Assembly: GCF_003201475.1 (NCBI RefSeq)
Contig: NZ_QJJK01000001.1
Coordinates: forward strand, 12,501 to 76,500
Direction of reading: 5' to 3'
Source: Chelatococcus asaccharovorans
Lineage (GTDB): Bacteria > Pseudomonadota > Alphaproteobacteria > Rhizobiales > Beijerinckiaceae
Length of the DNA: 64,000 bases
Below the pieces are notes generated by a model that worked only from the letters and a program-made list of their open reading frames with translations, was not told the origin of the DNA and searched no databases. Shown in pieces: positions 17,571 through 26,221 of this stretch. The position numbers and the translations under genes were made by a program. Position 1 is the first letter of the stretch; every line of letters begins with the position of its first letter.

Positions 17571-17645
17571 GCGGGTGTAGCTCAGGGGTAGAGCACAACC
17601 TTGCCAAGGTTGGGGTCGAGGGTTCGAATCCCTTCGCCCGCTCCA
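17571..17645 (+). tRNA. tRNA-Gly (GCC)
   Basis: A cloverleaf can be folded: acceptor GCGGGTG / CGCCCGC, D arm GCTC..GAGC, anticodon stem CCTTG/CAAGG with loop TTGCCAA (anticodon GCC), T arm GAGGG/CCCTT with loop TTCGAAT, and encoded CCA. It stands at the junction between the chromosomal catabolic genes and the accessory region, and tRNA-Gly genes are common attachment sites for integrative elements. Confidence 0.97.
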
Positions 17646-17676
17646 AAACTTTCAAAATAATCAATAGCTTATAGCG

Positions 17677-17706
17677 AAGCCGCTGAGAGGCGGCTTTGTC
17701 GTTTTT
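17677..17706 (+). terminator. Terminator after tRNA-Gly
   Basis: A 7-bp stem AAGCCGC / GCGGCTT with a TGAGAG loop is followed by T-rich sequence (TTTGTCGTTTTT). Confidence 0.75.
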
Positions 17707-18280
17707 GGCTTGGTGACCACTTGGTGACCACCGATGTCGGGAGTGGTCACCAGCTCTCCCCCTGTGGAAAACCGCAGGTGAATCTCGCTTTGGAGGATGC
17801 AGCTGATCTGGCGGACACTCTGACCTCGAGACGGGGTTGGACGGCGGTGGCTCATACCGAAGCGATGATCACTGAGCGCGCCAAGACCGCGGCGGAGGGC
17901 CTACGGGCTGCGTTCAAGTCAGACGGCGCAGTACGAACGCGACGGCGCCTCCGTTGGGTTGGATCGGATTGCTCGTTCCAGCGAAGGCGATTCTCCCGCA
18001 GATGCGGGACGCCGCACGACGTTCGGATCGACCTTCAAATGTTGCAATCGGACTGCAAATGTTCTTATTTTGTTCTCATTTACGGCTTAAGTCTCCTCCT
18101 TCTAAGGGCCGCTCAAGCGGAAAGTGAACCCTCTTTAAAATTGCTTTGTGCGCACGTCTTTCAATCCGTGGATGCAAGTGTAGAAATGCGATTGGCCAAG
18201 GCCTGGTCGACTCCAGATCCTTGAATACCCAATACGATAGCCCTAGGGACGGCGGTGGCCGGTGACCCCAGGGAGAAGCT
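17698..18280. other. Region between tRNA-Gly and the first accessory gene
   Basis: It contains a pair of direct TTGGTGACCAC copies (17711-17731) with an inverted copy GTGGTCACC near 17745, the monooxygenase remnant, and an AT-richer patch near 18060-18140. No integrase frame is found on either strand. Confidence 0.5.
17748..17933 (+). pseudogene. Remnant of an FAD-dependent monooxygenase C-terminus
   Basis: The plus frame here reads LSPCGKPQVNLALEDAADLA, then continues through ADTLTSRRGWTAVAHTEAMI and AAEGLRAAF. This resembles the C-terminal part of TetX-like/aromatic-ring FAD monooxygenases, where GxGVNLAxxDAxxLA closes the FAD-binding fold and the AYExxMxxRA helix follows. No N-terminal GxGxxG or DG domain exists upstream, because the sequence runs straight into the tRNA-Gly flank. 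It is probably a scar of an earlier insertion or deletion at this tRNA. Confidence 0.55.
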
Positions 18281-19300
18281 GTGGAGAGTTTGGTGGCTGA
18301 CGGGATCTTCCACGTCGCGGTACATGAGCTCGAGCGCGCCGACACCGGCTTTCGCGTGAAGTTCGGCCAGGAGCAGCTCGCGATCACTCCCACGATCGAT
18401 CGGGTGACCGCCCAGCTATTCGATCTCTACAAACGCCGCGCCTCGAAATCTCACGGCAAGTTCTCGACCGCGGCGGATGTGGCTCCCACGCAGAAACATC
18501 TGGAAGATTATGTCGCGACGAAGGGGGCGGGCTTCCCCGATTTCATCTCGCGCCTGATGGAAACGCTCAGGGTTCATGCGTCCAGCCAGAATGCCGCTTC
18601 GGGCGGGTTTGTCTTCTTTGCGCATCTCGAGCGGGACGAGCGGCAGTTCCTCCTCGTTGCGGTCGTGTCCAACAAGCTCGGTGCGACCCTGACCAAGACC
18701 TACGACGTCAAAGACGCCGAACACCTCGACATCGAAGGATTCCGCTTCGCCGGACGCATCAGCCTGACCGGGTGGGCGGCCAAGGAAGACCGCTACATCA
18801 GCTTCCTGAAGGGAAAAGGAGAGGTCTCAGACTACTTCAAAACCTTCCTCGGATGCGACACCACAGTCCAAGATCGCCAGGATACGAACGACCTCGTCGA
18901 GGCTCTCAAGGCTTTCGCTGACGCTCAGAACATGAAGCCGCCAGAGCGCGAGGGATTCCTGTCCAAGGCCAAAGATTTCTGCGACCAGATCGCGCGCGAG
19001 AAGCAGCCGCTTGCATTCGAAACGCTATCAAATGCGGTTGTGCCCGACGATCCCGAACCACTGCTGTCGTTCCTCGTCGACCCGGACCGTGGCCTCAACG
19101 ATGGCTTCGTGCCGCACAGATCGGCGCTTGGGTCTTTGGTAAAGCTCAAACGCGAAACTCCATACTGGAGCGTCGCCTTCGAGCGGAGCGCCATCCACCA
19201 GGGCAAGGTCGATTACGACCCGAAACAGAACGTCCTGATACTAAAGGATCTGCCCGAGGATTTCGCGGCCGAGCTACGGCACGAGATTCTGGATGTCTGA
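18281..19300 (+). CDS. Nucleoid-associated protein, NdpA/YejK family
   Basis: A 339-residue protein with the layout of the 37-kDa nucleoid-associated family (NdpA/YejK). It opens ESLVADGIFHVAVHELE; a mid-section typical of the family runs around AASGGFVFFAHLERDERQFL (about 110-130), and the C-terminal half ends in beta-rich sequence. Start GTG 18281 follows GGGAGAAG closely; TTG 18290 is an alternative. The next gene, a membrane protein, starts eight bases before this stop, so they are translationally coupled. Chromosomal NdpA binds DNA; accessory copies paired with a membrane partner have no firm role known to me. Position next to abortive infection genes suggests defence. Confidence 0.78.
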   Translation: MESLVADGIFHVAVHELERADTGFRVKFGQEQLAITPTIDRVTAQLFDLYKRRASKSHGKFSTAADVAPTQKHLEDYVATKGAGFPDFISRLMETLRVHASSQNAASGGFVFFAHLERDERQFLLVAVVSNKLGATLTKTYDVKDAEHLDIEGFRFAGRISLTGWAAKEDRYISFLKGKGEVSDYFKTFLGCDTTVQDRQDTNDLVEALKAFADAQNMKPPEREGFLSKAKDFCDQIAREKQPLAFETLSNAVVPDDPEPLLSFLVDPDRGLNDGFVPHRSALGSLVKLKRETPYWSVAFERSAIHQGKVDYDPKQNVLILKDLPEDFAAELRHEILDV

Positions 19301-20489
19301 GCTCGGGTTTGATCGCCTGCTGGCGATCTACCGCGCAACGCGGTTTGACCCTCGCGGCGAAGATGGCTCGCTTGCGATCGCCACCGGCGAGGTCCTGACG
19401 GACCTTCGAGAGATTTATACACAGCCCGAGATTGGCAAGGCCGCCGGCATTGAGCCGCTTTCGGATCCTGCGAAACTGCGCATTGGCGACGAAGTGCGGA
19501 TCCGTGTCGGTCCGCCGCGCCTGTCGATCGGACGAATCGTCCGATCGCTCGACGAGTTGCTAGAGAGTCGTCGGGCGCGGCTCAAGGAGCCTGACACATA
19601 TTTCATCATAGAAGGCGCTTTGGATCATTCGACCACGCCAGTGCCGGACGAGATCACGCGCTACCGCACGGCACTCGAGATTGTCGCGCTCTTCGTTAAG
19701 GCTGCAGCCTATCTTGACGAGATCAGGGAAGAGCTCGTCTTCATCCATGAGGGGAAGTTCGTGACGCCAGTCGTCTACGACGTCGCTCTGCTGAAGCGCC
19801 TTTCCATGAGCGATGCGGACCGTCTCCTCGGCCATTTCGCGGACGACGTCCACATCGACCAGAAGCTTGCGATCCTGAGCGAGTCGATCTGTCGGCTGAG
19901 CGCGCCGCGCTCCGCCGCGAGCCGGTTCACCTACCTTCTGGACAATCTGGACGAGATGGAGAAGGAGGTGCGCAACGGCTACAAGCTGTTCGCCTCAAGC
20001 TTCTCATACGCAAAGATCCGCGGCGAAATTGAGGCCGCTCGCGTCGACTATGTCAGCAAGATCCATAAGACGCTGATCGACATCCAGGGGCAGCTGCTGG
20101 GAATTCCCGTGGCGACCGTCATTGTCGCGTCTCAGCTGAAGACCGCGAAGTCATGCGGCCTCGAGTTTTGGACGAACATCGCCATTCTAGGCGGTGCCTG
20201 GATATTCGTGGGGCTGCTTGCGATCGCGATCGTTAACCAGTGGGTCACTCTTGGGTCGATCAGCCAGGAGATTGACGGTCAGAGGAAACGCCTCGAGCAG
20301 GATTATGCGGCAATCGCAGCGCAATTCATGGATCTGTTCTCAAAGCTCGGTGGTCGGATTTGCTGGCATCGCGCGGCCCTGATCGGGATCGGCGTCGTGG
20401 CGATCGCCGGCGCGGCTTTCGCCACCTACGTCTTCCTCCGGATTACGCCGGTTGAGATCAGCACCTGCATCGCCGCTGCATGGCTGTAA
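19293..20489 (+). CDS. Membrane protein of unknown function paired with NdpA-like gene
   Basis: This 398-residue protein starts at ATG 19293, overlapping the NdpA-like gene by eight bases. The first about 290 residues are soluble and largely helical, followed by two strongly hydrophobic segments (about 300-320 in IAILGGAWIFVGLLAIAIV and 365-385 in ALIGIGVVAIAGAAFATYVF) separated by a charged coiled-coil-like stretch (SISQEIDGQRKRLEQDYAAI). I do not recognise a family. A soluble DNA-associated partner with a C-terminally membrane-anchored effector resembles sensor/effector layouts in phage defence, but that is inference only. Confidence 0.7.
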   Translation: MSELGFDRLLAIYRATRFDPRGEDGSLAIATGEVLTDLREIYTQPEIGKAAGIEPLSDPAKLRIGDEVRIRVGPPRLSIGRIVRSLDELLESRRARLKEPDTYFIIEGALDHSTTPVPDEITRYRTALEIVALFVKAAAYLDEIREELVFIHEGKFVTPVVYDVALLKRLSMSDADRLLGHFADDVHIDQKLAILSESICRLSAPRSAASRFTYLLDNLDEMEKEVRNGYKLFASSFSYAKIRGEIEAARVDYVSKIHKTLIDIQGQLLGIPVATVIVASQLKTAKSCGLEFWTNIAILGGAWIFVGLLAIAIVNQWVTLGSISQEIDGQRKRLEQDYAAIAAQFMDLFSKLGGRICWHRAALIGIGVVAIAGAAFATYVFLRITPVEISTCIAAAWL

Positions 20490-20756
20490 GGGTGACGCAG
20501 ATGCCGAAATGTCCCGGCACCTAGGCTCGCCTTTCTTATTCAGGAAGGTGAATAGTCTGTCGCCGCTTTGGGCGCGAACCCTCGACGTCCGCCGACTCGT
20601 CCATCAGCGATGTGCCGTGGCGCGCGCTGCCGATCAGCCGCACCAAGGCGGCCCATGCTATCGGGGCTTTCACCGGTTGCGGTGGCTGACCTAGTCTGAT
20701 TCTTCGCGCATTCAGGCGCGATGCCGTGCAACTGCCAACTCGGTTTATGACCAACT
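20490..20756. other. Intergenic region, no gene seen
   Basis: These 267 bases separate the NdpA/membrane pair from the AbiJ/HEPN pair. No clear terminator or operator was recognised. Confidence 0.4.
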
Positions 20757-21701
20757 ATGACCAGTCGGACCATTTCCGAAGTTACCCGGCGCAACCTGTT
20801 TGACGAATTGCGCCTGCGCAACGCGCCCTGGTCGGGCAGGCTGGCCGAATCTGACTTTCTCGGCCGCATTTTCGATCTGAAGACGCTTCCCTCGGATGAC
20901 CACCGCCAGCCACATATGGCCGGTGATATCTGGATGCATCGGGAACGCTTTCAGGACTGGACCAATGACTGGGTCTACGACGATGTGCGGCTTGACCTTC
21001 TACGGTGCCAGGATGAAATTCTCCTCACCTTTCTGTGCGAGATGTTGCACCCAATTGTCCAGTCCGATGCTCAGGTGGTCGGCGAGCTGCTGGGAATCTT
21101 CAATCGGCATCTTCATGTGGACGGGTTCGAACTCGTGCCGAACACCTACGTTTCCGGAAAGCCGATTTATGCGGCGCGACGGCGCCTAGGTGGTGTGGCG
21201 CAAGTGGCCGCCGCCCGGAAAGTTGCCGATGAATTGTCCTCGGAGCACATTTCGGTGCTCATCACCCGCATGGAGACAGCGGTCGAGGCCGATCCATCTT
21301 TGGCGATTGGTTCCGCCAAGGAATTCGTCGAGTCCATTTGTAAGGGCATTCTCACGGCGCGCGGAACGCCGCCGCGCGGTTCCGAAACACTGCCACAGTT
21401 GGTGAAGGCGACCCGTGAGGCGTTAAACCTATCAGTGTCCTCTCAAACGGGCGATACCCTCAGACAAACGCTGAGTGGGCTCTCCAGCATTACCCAAGGC
21501 GTCGCGGAACTTCGCGGTCAATTAGGATCGGGCCACGGACATGTGCCTGACGCTCCCCGACCCCCTACCTCGGTTGCGCGCCTCGCCGTCAATACAGCGG
21601 TCGCGCTCGGCGTGTTTCTCTATGAGATATATAGCGCACCCATGCAAACCCCAGTGTCGAGCACATCTGCAGAGAAACCGAGACCGTGGAATCGCCAATG
21701 A
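20757..21701 (+). CDS. AbiJ-type abortive infection protein
   Basis: A 314-residue protein with two domains. The N-terminal part, with WSGRLAESDFLGRIFDL and AGDIWMHRERFQDWTNDWV (to about residue 85), matches the AbiJ N-terminal domain-3 type. The C-terminal part matches the Abi-like C-terminal HEPN domain: GSAKEFVESICKGIL (about 190-204), the R-x6-H motif Arg253 to His260 in ELRGQLGSGHG, and ARLAVNTAVALGVFLYE near the end. HEPN R-x4-6-H motifs are active sites of many toxin-like RNases, so this is expected to be a phage-triggered RNase. The next gene overlaps by four bases (ATGA). Confidence 0.82.
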   Translation: MTSRTISEVTRRNLFDELRLRNAPWSGRLAESDFLGRIFDLKTLPSDDHRQPHMAGDIWMHRERFQDWTNDWVYDDVRLDLLRCQDEILLTFLCEMLHPIVQSDAQVVGELLGIFNRHLHVDGFELVPNTYVSGKPIYAARRRLGGVAQVAAARKVADELSSEHISVLITRMETAVEADPSLAIGSAKEFVESICKGILTARGTPPRGSETLPQLVKATREALNLSVSSQTGDTLRQTLSGLSSITQGVAELRGQLGSGHGHVPDAPRPPTSVARLAVNTAVALGVFLYEIYSAPMQTPVSSTSAEKPRPWNRQ

Positions 21702-22485
21702 ATGAGCGATCGCAGGAGGATTGGCTCGGCCACGACGAAAAATATGCGCTTATCGGCTTGAGCGTGAATTTGGAAGATGGCGTCCCGCGGGGGGCTATGA
21801 TGCCGAACCTGTCGTTTCTGACCGACGCGAATTTTCAGGTGCCACCACTATGGCAGGAATGGCTTGGGAGCGTCCGTTGTGAGGAGATCAGCGGTTGCAA
21901 CTTGTTCTTATTGAGCACCATGAAATCCAAGAAGGCAGCGGTTCTCGATGCTGAGAACCAAATACTCCAAAGTCGGGTCTGGTCCTTCTATGTCGGCCTC
22001 CTCATGACCTGCCTCTTTTCTCCGGCACACAAGCCCAATTTGCTCACGGGTGCCCGCGAGGGTGGGGAGATTGGCATTTTCGAGCACAGCGAATTGGATT
22101 TCCCACCTCCTGGCATGATCGTCCCCTATCCCTCCATTTCCGGGGCCAGTCTTAAGGCCGCCGCGCAGCTTGGGGAGCACTTGGTCGCCTTCAATGCGAC
22201 CGACGTGCCCGGGGGACGCTGGCGCCTGAACCGGATTCGACATCTCTTCGTGGAAACGAAGGCGCAACGAGAGCTGCTCGACCGGATCCACCAGTTCACC
22301 CGCTGTATCGATGGCCTGATCGTAACGCAGCCGGGTTATGGATCGAAACAGTTCAAGAGCCGTACTGAGTTGTTTGTCGGGTCACGCCATCATGTGCTGA
22401 TGGGCGAGATCTACGATGTACGGAGCAAGGTGGAGCACCTCCGAGAGCACCTTTACCTTGAGGAGTTTGATCGCGAAGCTCGACT
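21698..22485 (+). pseudogene. HEPN-like abortive infection protein, N-terminal part (interrupted by IS21)
   Basis: The frame starts at ATG 21698 overlapping the AbiJ stop (ATGA); GTG 21686 is a possible earlier start. About 263 residues remain before the insertion. The segment HVLMGEIYDVRSKVEHLREH contains an R-x4-H motif (Arg242, His247), suggesting a HEPN-type RNase. The gene is broken by an IS21-family element after codon fragment CT at 22484-22485. Joining base 22485 to base 24954 restores one continuous frame of 340 residues. The hybrid frame reading into the IS up to 22627 is an artefact of the insertion. Confidence 0.78.
22479..22485. repeat. Left copy of IS21 target duplication
   Basis: CTCGACT here is repeated at 24947-24953 immediately outside the other IS end. 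Its 7-bp length is within the IS21-family range. Confidence 0.85.
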
Positions 22486-22610
22486 TGTCAATCGGCGTGG
22501 AAACCTGCCCCCCTATCGGCGCCGAATGTTGACCCCTGTCTGGAGCATTGACCCCACTGCCGCGGAGCGTTGGTGTGGCGCAGCGGCAGTGGGGTCAACG
22601 GTCGATGCGG

Positions 22611-23342
22611 TCAGGCGCGGTTCTTGAAGCGCCAGCTCTCGTTTCCGGTCTCGACGATGTCGCAGTGGTGGGTGAGGCGATCGAGGAGCGCCGTGGTCAT
22701 CTTGGGGTCGTTGAAGACGCTCGGCCACTCGCCGAAGGCGAGGTTCGTGGTGACGATGACCGAGGTCTGCTCGTAGAGCCGGCTGACGAGGTGGAACAGG
22801 AGCTGGCCGCCGGACTGGGCGAAGGGCAGGTAGCCGAGCTCGTCGAGGACGATGAAGTCCTTGCGGGAGAGATAATCGGCCATGCGGCCCTGGCGGCCGG
22901 ATCGAGCCTCGGCTTCCAGCTTGTTGACGAGGTCGACCACGTTGAAGAAGCGGCCGCGGGCACCCGAGCGGATGCAGGCCCGAGCAATGGCGATGGCCAG
23001 ATGGGTCTTGCCGGTTCCGGTGCCCCCGATCAGCACCACGTTGCGCTGGTGGGCGAGGAAGTTGCCGCCGGCGAGGTCGCGCACCAGGGTCTCGTTGATG
23101 GGGGTGTCGTCGAACACGAAGTCGTCGACGTCCTTGGCCAGGGGCAGTTTGGCGATGGTGATCTGGTACTTGATGGAGCGGGCCTGCTTCTCGGAGATCT
23201 CCGCCGACAACAGGTCGCCGACGATGCGTTGCGGCTCGTGCTGGCGCTTGACGGCGGTGGCGATGATCTCGTCGTAAGCGGCCTTCATGCCATAGAGCTT
23301 GAGCTCGCCCATGGCCTCGAGGATCTGGGAACGCTCCATCAT
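22611..23342 (-). CDS. istB: IS21 family helper ATPase IstB
   Basis: A 243-residue AAA+ ATPase that helps IstA choose and capture target DNA. Walker A is [14 protein letters not shown] near residues 107-120, Walker B is [12 protein letters not shown] near 170-181, and the sensor TTNLAFGEW follows. It overlaps istA by four bases. Confidence 0.96.
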   Translation of the reverse strand: MMERSQILEAMGELKLYGMKAAYDEIIATAVKRQHEPQRIVGDLLSAEISEKQARSIKYQITIAKLPLAKDVDDFVFDDTPINETLVRDLAGGNFLAHQRNVVLIGGTGTGKTHLAIAIARACIRSGARGRFFNVVDLVNKLEAEARSGRQGRMADYLSRKDFIVLDELGYLPFAQSGGQLLFHLVSRLYEQTSVIVTTNLAFGEWPSVFNDPKMTTALLDRLTHHCDIVETGNESWRFKNRA

Positions 23343-24838
23343 GGGGATCTCCTGAGCAGGTCGTATCGTGAGCAGTCGGCGCTCGGGGCATGGCGAAGGC
23401 GCAAGGCGTCAGGCGTGATGATGGTGACGGGGGCTGCAGGCTCCCGGCGCCGGGCGAGGATGTTGAGGATCACGTCGGCGGAGTGGACGCCCTGGTGCAG
23501 GGCTTCGGCGCAGGCCGCATCGACCGCGGGCAAGCCGTCGCTCAGCACGCTGGTGAGGATATCGACCATCTGCCGGTCCCCATCGGTGACCCCGGCGAGC
23601 TTGCTCCGGACGCGATCGAGGCTCGTGGGCAGAACCCAGTCCTTGAAGGGAGCGCCGTTCCTGAGGGCGCCGGGCTTGCGCGCCAGGACCGGCACATAGT
23701 GCCAGGGGTCGAAGATGGTCTGGTCCCGGCCGAAGCAGCGCGGGTGGGAGCCGACCGGCCGGCCGTCCTGGCGCAGCTCGATCCGCTCCGCATAGGCCCG
23801 GACCTCGACCGGGCGGCCCACGGCGCTGGCGCAGACCGAGTAGCGGTTGTTATCGAAGCGGACCAGGCAGGTCTTCGATACGGAAGCCGGGACGGCGTGG
23901 AAGCCGTCGAACCGCCCGGCATAGGGCACCAGGGCCGGGCGCTCGGCCTCGAACGCATGCCAGATGGTCTCCTCCCGCCGCTCGGGGTGCGGGTGGCCCT
24001 TGGCGTAGGTGATGCACTGGTCCAGCAGCCACGCGTTCAACTCGTCGTAGCTCTTCACCCGGAGCCGGGGAGTGAAGAAGCGTTCCCGCACCAGCCCGAC
24101 CTGGTTCTCCACCTGGCCCTTCTCCCAGCCGGACGCCGGGGTGCAGGCGACTGGATCGACGAGGTAGTGGCTGCACATCTGCAGGAAGCGGCGATTATAG
24201 GCCCGCTCCTTGCCCACGAAGATCGCATCGACCGCGGTCTTCATGTTGTCGTAGATGCCGCGCGTGCAGCAGCCCTTGAAGAAGGCGAAGGCCCGATCGT
24301 GGGCGTCGAACACCATCTCCTGGGTCTCGCGCGGATAGGCCCGCACGAACAGCATCCGCGAATGGCACAGCCGCACATGGGCGACGCGCACCGACACCGT
24401 GGTGCCGTTGATCAGGACGATCTCGTGGCTCCAGTCGAACTGGTAGGCCTCGCCGGGCGCGAAGCTCAGGGGCACGTAGGCCGCAGCCGTCATCGTCGCC
24501 TGCGCCCGCCGCCAGCCCTTGGCATAGCGGCGTAGCGCATCGTAGCTGCCCTCATACCCCCGGCTGCGCAGCTCCTCGAAGATGCGGATCAGCGTCAGCC
24601 GCTCCCGCGCCGGCTTCCCTTCGTTGCCGGCGAGCAGCCCATCCAGGGCCTCCCGCCAGGGCCCGATCCGGGGCAGCGGCTGCACCTCCCGCTCGTAGCT
24701 GAATGCCGTCGCTCCGGTCCGCAGCACCTTGCGCACCGTGTTCCGCGAAACGTGCAGCTCCCGCACGATCTCCTTGATGGACTTGCCGCGCACGAAATGC
24801 TCGCGCCGGATCCGTGCAATCGTATCCACGCCCTTCAT
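23339..24838 (-). CDS. istA: IS21 family transposase IstA
   Basis: A DDE transposase with an N-terminal helix-turn-helix ([21 protein letters not shown]) and an integrase core opening [14 protein letters not shown], followed by YDNMKTAV and [11 protein letters not shown], which hold the catalytic Asp and Glu. ATG 24838 ([10 protein letters not shown]) follows GCTGGGG and is the usual start of this family; an in-frame ATG at 24874 lacks a ribosome-binding site. Confidence 0.95.
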   Translation of the reverse strand: MKGVDTIARIRREHFVRGKSIKEIVRELHVSRNTVRKVLRTGATAFSYEREVQPLPRIGPWREALDGLLAGNEGKPARERLTLIRIFEELRSRGYEGSYDALRRYAKGWRRAQATMTAAAYVPLSFAPGEAYQFDWSHEIVLINGTTVSVRVAHVRLCHSRMLFVRAYPRETQEMVFDAHDRAFAFFKGCCTRGIYDNMKTAVDAIFVGKERAYNRRFLQMCSHYLVDPVACTPASGWEKGQVENQVGLVRERFFTPRLRVKSYDELNAWLLDQCITYAKGHPHPERREETIWHAFEAERPALVPYAGRFDGFHAVPASVSKTCLVRFDNNRYSVCASAVGRPVEVRAYAERIELRQDGRPVGSHPRCFGRDQTIFDPWHYVPVLARKPGALRNGAPFKDWVLPTSLDRVRSKLAGVTDGDRQMVDILTSVLSDGLPAVDAACAEALHQGVHSADVILNILARRREPAAPVTIITPDALRLRHAPSADCSRYDLLRRSP

Positions 24839-24946
24839 CCCCAGCCCGCCCGTCGCAACAAAACGACGGACCATGACCCAGGAGGGGGGTCAAAATTACA
24901 CGCCGATCCCCCTCACAACGGGGTCAATCTTCCATGCCGAAACACA

Positions 24947-24953
24947 CTCGACT
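24947..24953. repeat. Right copy of IS21 target duplication
   Basis: CTCGACT, identical to 22479-22485. Confidence 0.85.
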
Positions 24954-25188
24954 CGAGCTCGTCAAGAAGGAAGCCGTCATCGAATTTGTGGCGCGCAAGG
25001 CTCTCGCCCGCATCATGGGCGATCCCAGGTTATGGCCTTATTTCGCCAACACGGCAGCGTTGGACCAATTCTGGGCGTCAGCCGAGGATGAGCGACGGAG
25101 GATCTGGGGGCCTGCCATAGACCCGCTCGATGCCCTGAAGGATTTCAATCCGTCATACATTCAGGACAACGAGTTGGGCGGTCCATGA
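24954..25188 (+). pseudogene. HEPN-like abortive infection protein, C-terminal part
   Basis: The last 77 codons of the interrupted gene read ELVKKEAVIEFVARKALARI, with LWPYFANTAALDQFW further on and an aspartate/asparagine-rich end. This is a natural continuation of LEEFDREARL at the left side of the IS. A frame starting at ATG 24934 partly inside the IS could still be translated but would lack the HEPN motif. Confidence 0.78.
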
Positions 25189-25261
25189 CGCATGCGATGA
25201 TCGCCCAGCCTCCTCGGTGCGGATACGCATCGGCACGATAGCTGATGCGTGAAGCAAAGGG

Positions 25262-25822
25262 TCACGCTTCCGAAAATAGTCCCTGTAGCGTCTCGATCGG
25301 CATCATCATGGTCCGTTCGCCGAGCGGGGAGAGAATAAATCCGTGCCGCTGGTAAAAGCTCACGGCCGCATCGTCGATTGCGTGAGCTACGACAGCTCGA
25401 ACGCCGGCGATCTCGGACGCGGCCAAGCAGCGCCGTAGCGCATCGGCGAGCAGATCGGTGCCAAGCCCCATTCCCTGATACGCTTGATCGACTGCCAGAC
25501 GACCGATCAGCAGCAAGGGAATTTGCTCCGGCATACCCCGGCGCAGCTTGGCGCTCGGGAGCGCGATCCGCTCTTCCATGGCGGTCGAGATGGCATAATA
25601 GCCAGCGACGCGCTTCGGGGTGTCCCTGTCGCAAACCACATAGGTGCGCGCCGACATCCCTTCACTGGCAAGGGCTCGATCCCGCAACCAGTCATCGAGA
25701 GACGGATGCCTGCCGTTTCGGAACGCCCCGACATCGTGATCGCCGGCCAACCGCTCCGGAGGGTCAACGCGTAGTCCTTGGGGCCGCTTTTGGCTTTCCT
25801 CTCCCTTGCCGGCCGGCATCAA
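25262..25822 (-). CDS. GNAT-family toxin (TacT-like acetyltransferase)
   Basis: A 186-residue GNAT acetyltransferase of the toxin type that acetylates charged tRNA and stops translation. The acetyl-CoA loop is QAYQGMGLGTDLLADALRR (about 114-132), and YQRHGFI near 163 is the usual C-terminal motif with the catalytic Tyr. Start could also be the second Met. The gene overlaps the DUF1778 antitoxin by four bases, the classic TacAT arrangement. An atypical N-terminal extension rich in charged residues precedes the GNAT fold. Confidence 0.88.
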   Translation of the reverse strand: MMPAGKGEESQKRPQGLRVDPPERLAGDHDVGAFRNGRHPSLDDWLRDRALASEGMSARTYVVCDRDTPKRVAGYYAISTAMEERIALPSAKLRRGMPEQIPLLLIGRLAVDQAYQGMGLGTDLLADALRRCLAASEIAGVRAVVAHAIDDAAVSFYQRHGFILSPLGERTMMMPIETLQGLFSEA

Positions 25823-26130
25823 CGCGCCCAGACGGGCTTGCGCTTCATCCGTGTACGAAGTTCCTCGGCCGGCTTGGCCGGAGCATCAAGCAGCGCGAGG
25901 AAGGCCACATGCGCCGCATCATCAAGAAAGAAGCTACGCTGGTCGAGAATGGCTTCCTCCGCTTCCCGACGGGCGCTGTCCAGCATGAATTCTGACAGCT
26001 TCTGTCCGCGCAAGTTCGCAGCCCGACTTAGGATCGCCTTCGTCCCCGCCGAGGCGCGGATCTGGATGAGATCGTCTTTCCGAGCAGCATCACGTTTGCG
26101 GCCATTCTCCGAGCGGGCTGATTGCACCAT
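25819..26130 (-). CDS. DUF1778 antitoxin (TacA-like)
   Basis: A 103-residue ribbon-helix-helix antitoxin. The RHH part is RKDDLIQIRASAGTKAILSR, followed by FMLDSARREAEEAI, and the C-terminal tail should neutralise the GNAT toxin. AGGAG stands upstream of the start. The upstream palindromes GCTCCT-5-AGGAGC (26137-26153) and TGACA-A-TGTCA (26174-26184) are likely autoregulatory operators. Confidence 0.9.
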   Translation of the reverse strand: MVQSARSENGRKRDAARKDDLIQIRASAGTKAILSRAANLRGQKLSEFMLDSARREAEEAILDQRSFFLDDAAHVAFLALLDAPAKPAEELRTRMKRKPVWAR

Positions 26131-26136
26131 CGGAAC

Positions 26137-26185
26137 GCTCCTATTTCAGGAGCCGGACATTGAAGATTTGCCATGACAATGTCAA
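26137..26185 (-). promoter_or_regulatory. Promoter/operator of the DUF1778-GNAT operon
   Basis: On the minus strand TTGACA (26185-26180) is followed after 17 bases by CAATGT (26162-26157). Two inverted repeats, at 26174-26184 and 26137-26153, overlap this promoter and the ribosome-binding site. Confidence 0.55.
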
Positions 26186-26221
26186 TACATTTTGCTTCGA
26201 TTTAATTCCTACAGCCTGACT

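Larger units (their letters stand above)
22486..24946 (-). mobile_element. IS21-family insertion sequence, 2461 bp
   Basis: The element carries istA and istB on the minus strand. Its ends begin TG and finish CA: TGTCAATCGGCGTGGAA at the left and the complement of TGTGTTTCGGCATGGAA at the right (13 of 17 match). Multiple internal TTGACCCC repeats lie near both ends, as expected for IS21 transposase binding sites. A 7-bp target duplication (CTCGACT) flanks it. Both genes are full length, so it may be active. Confidence 0.92.

Noticed and set aside
17661-17855. Minus-strand frame next to tRNA-Gly as an integrase
   Set aside because: It is only 64 residues long and contains no recombinase catalytic motif.
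23390-24535. Long plus-strand frame inside the IS21 element
   Set aside because: It is antisense to istA and has no recognisable domain.
24896-24935. IS21 right end at GGGGTCAAT with GCCGAA as target duplication
   Set aside because: GCCGAA also occurs on the left at 22523-22528, but joining there does not restore the frame. CTCGACT does, and also gives matching TG..CA ends.
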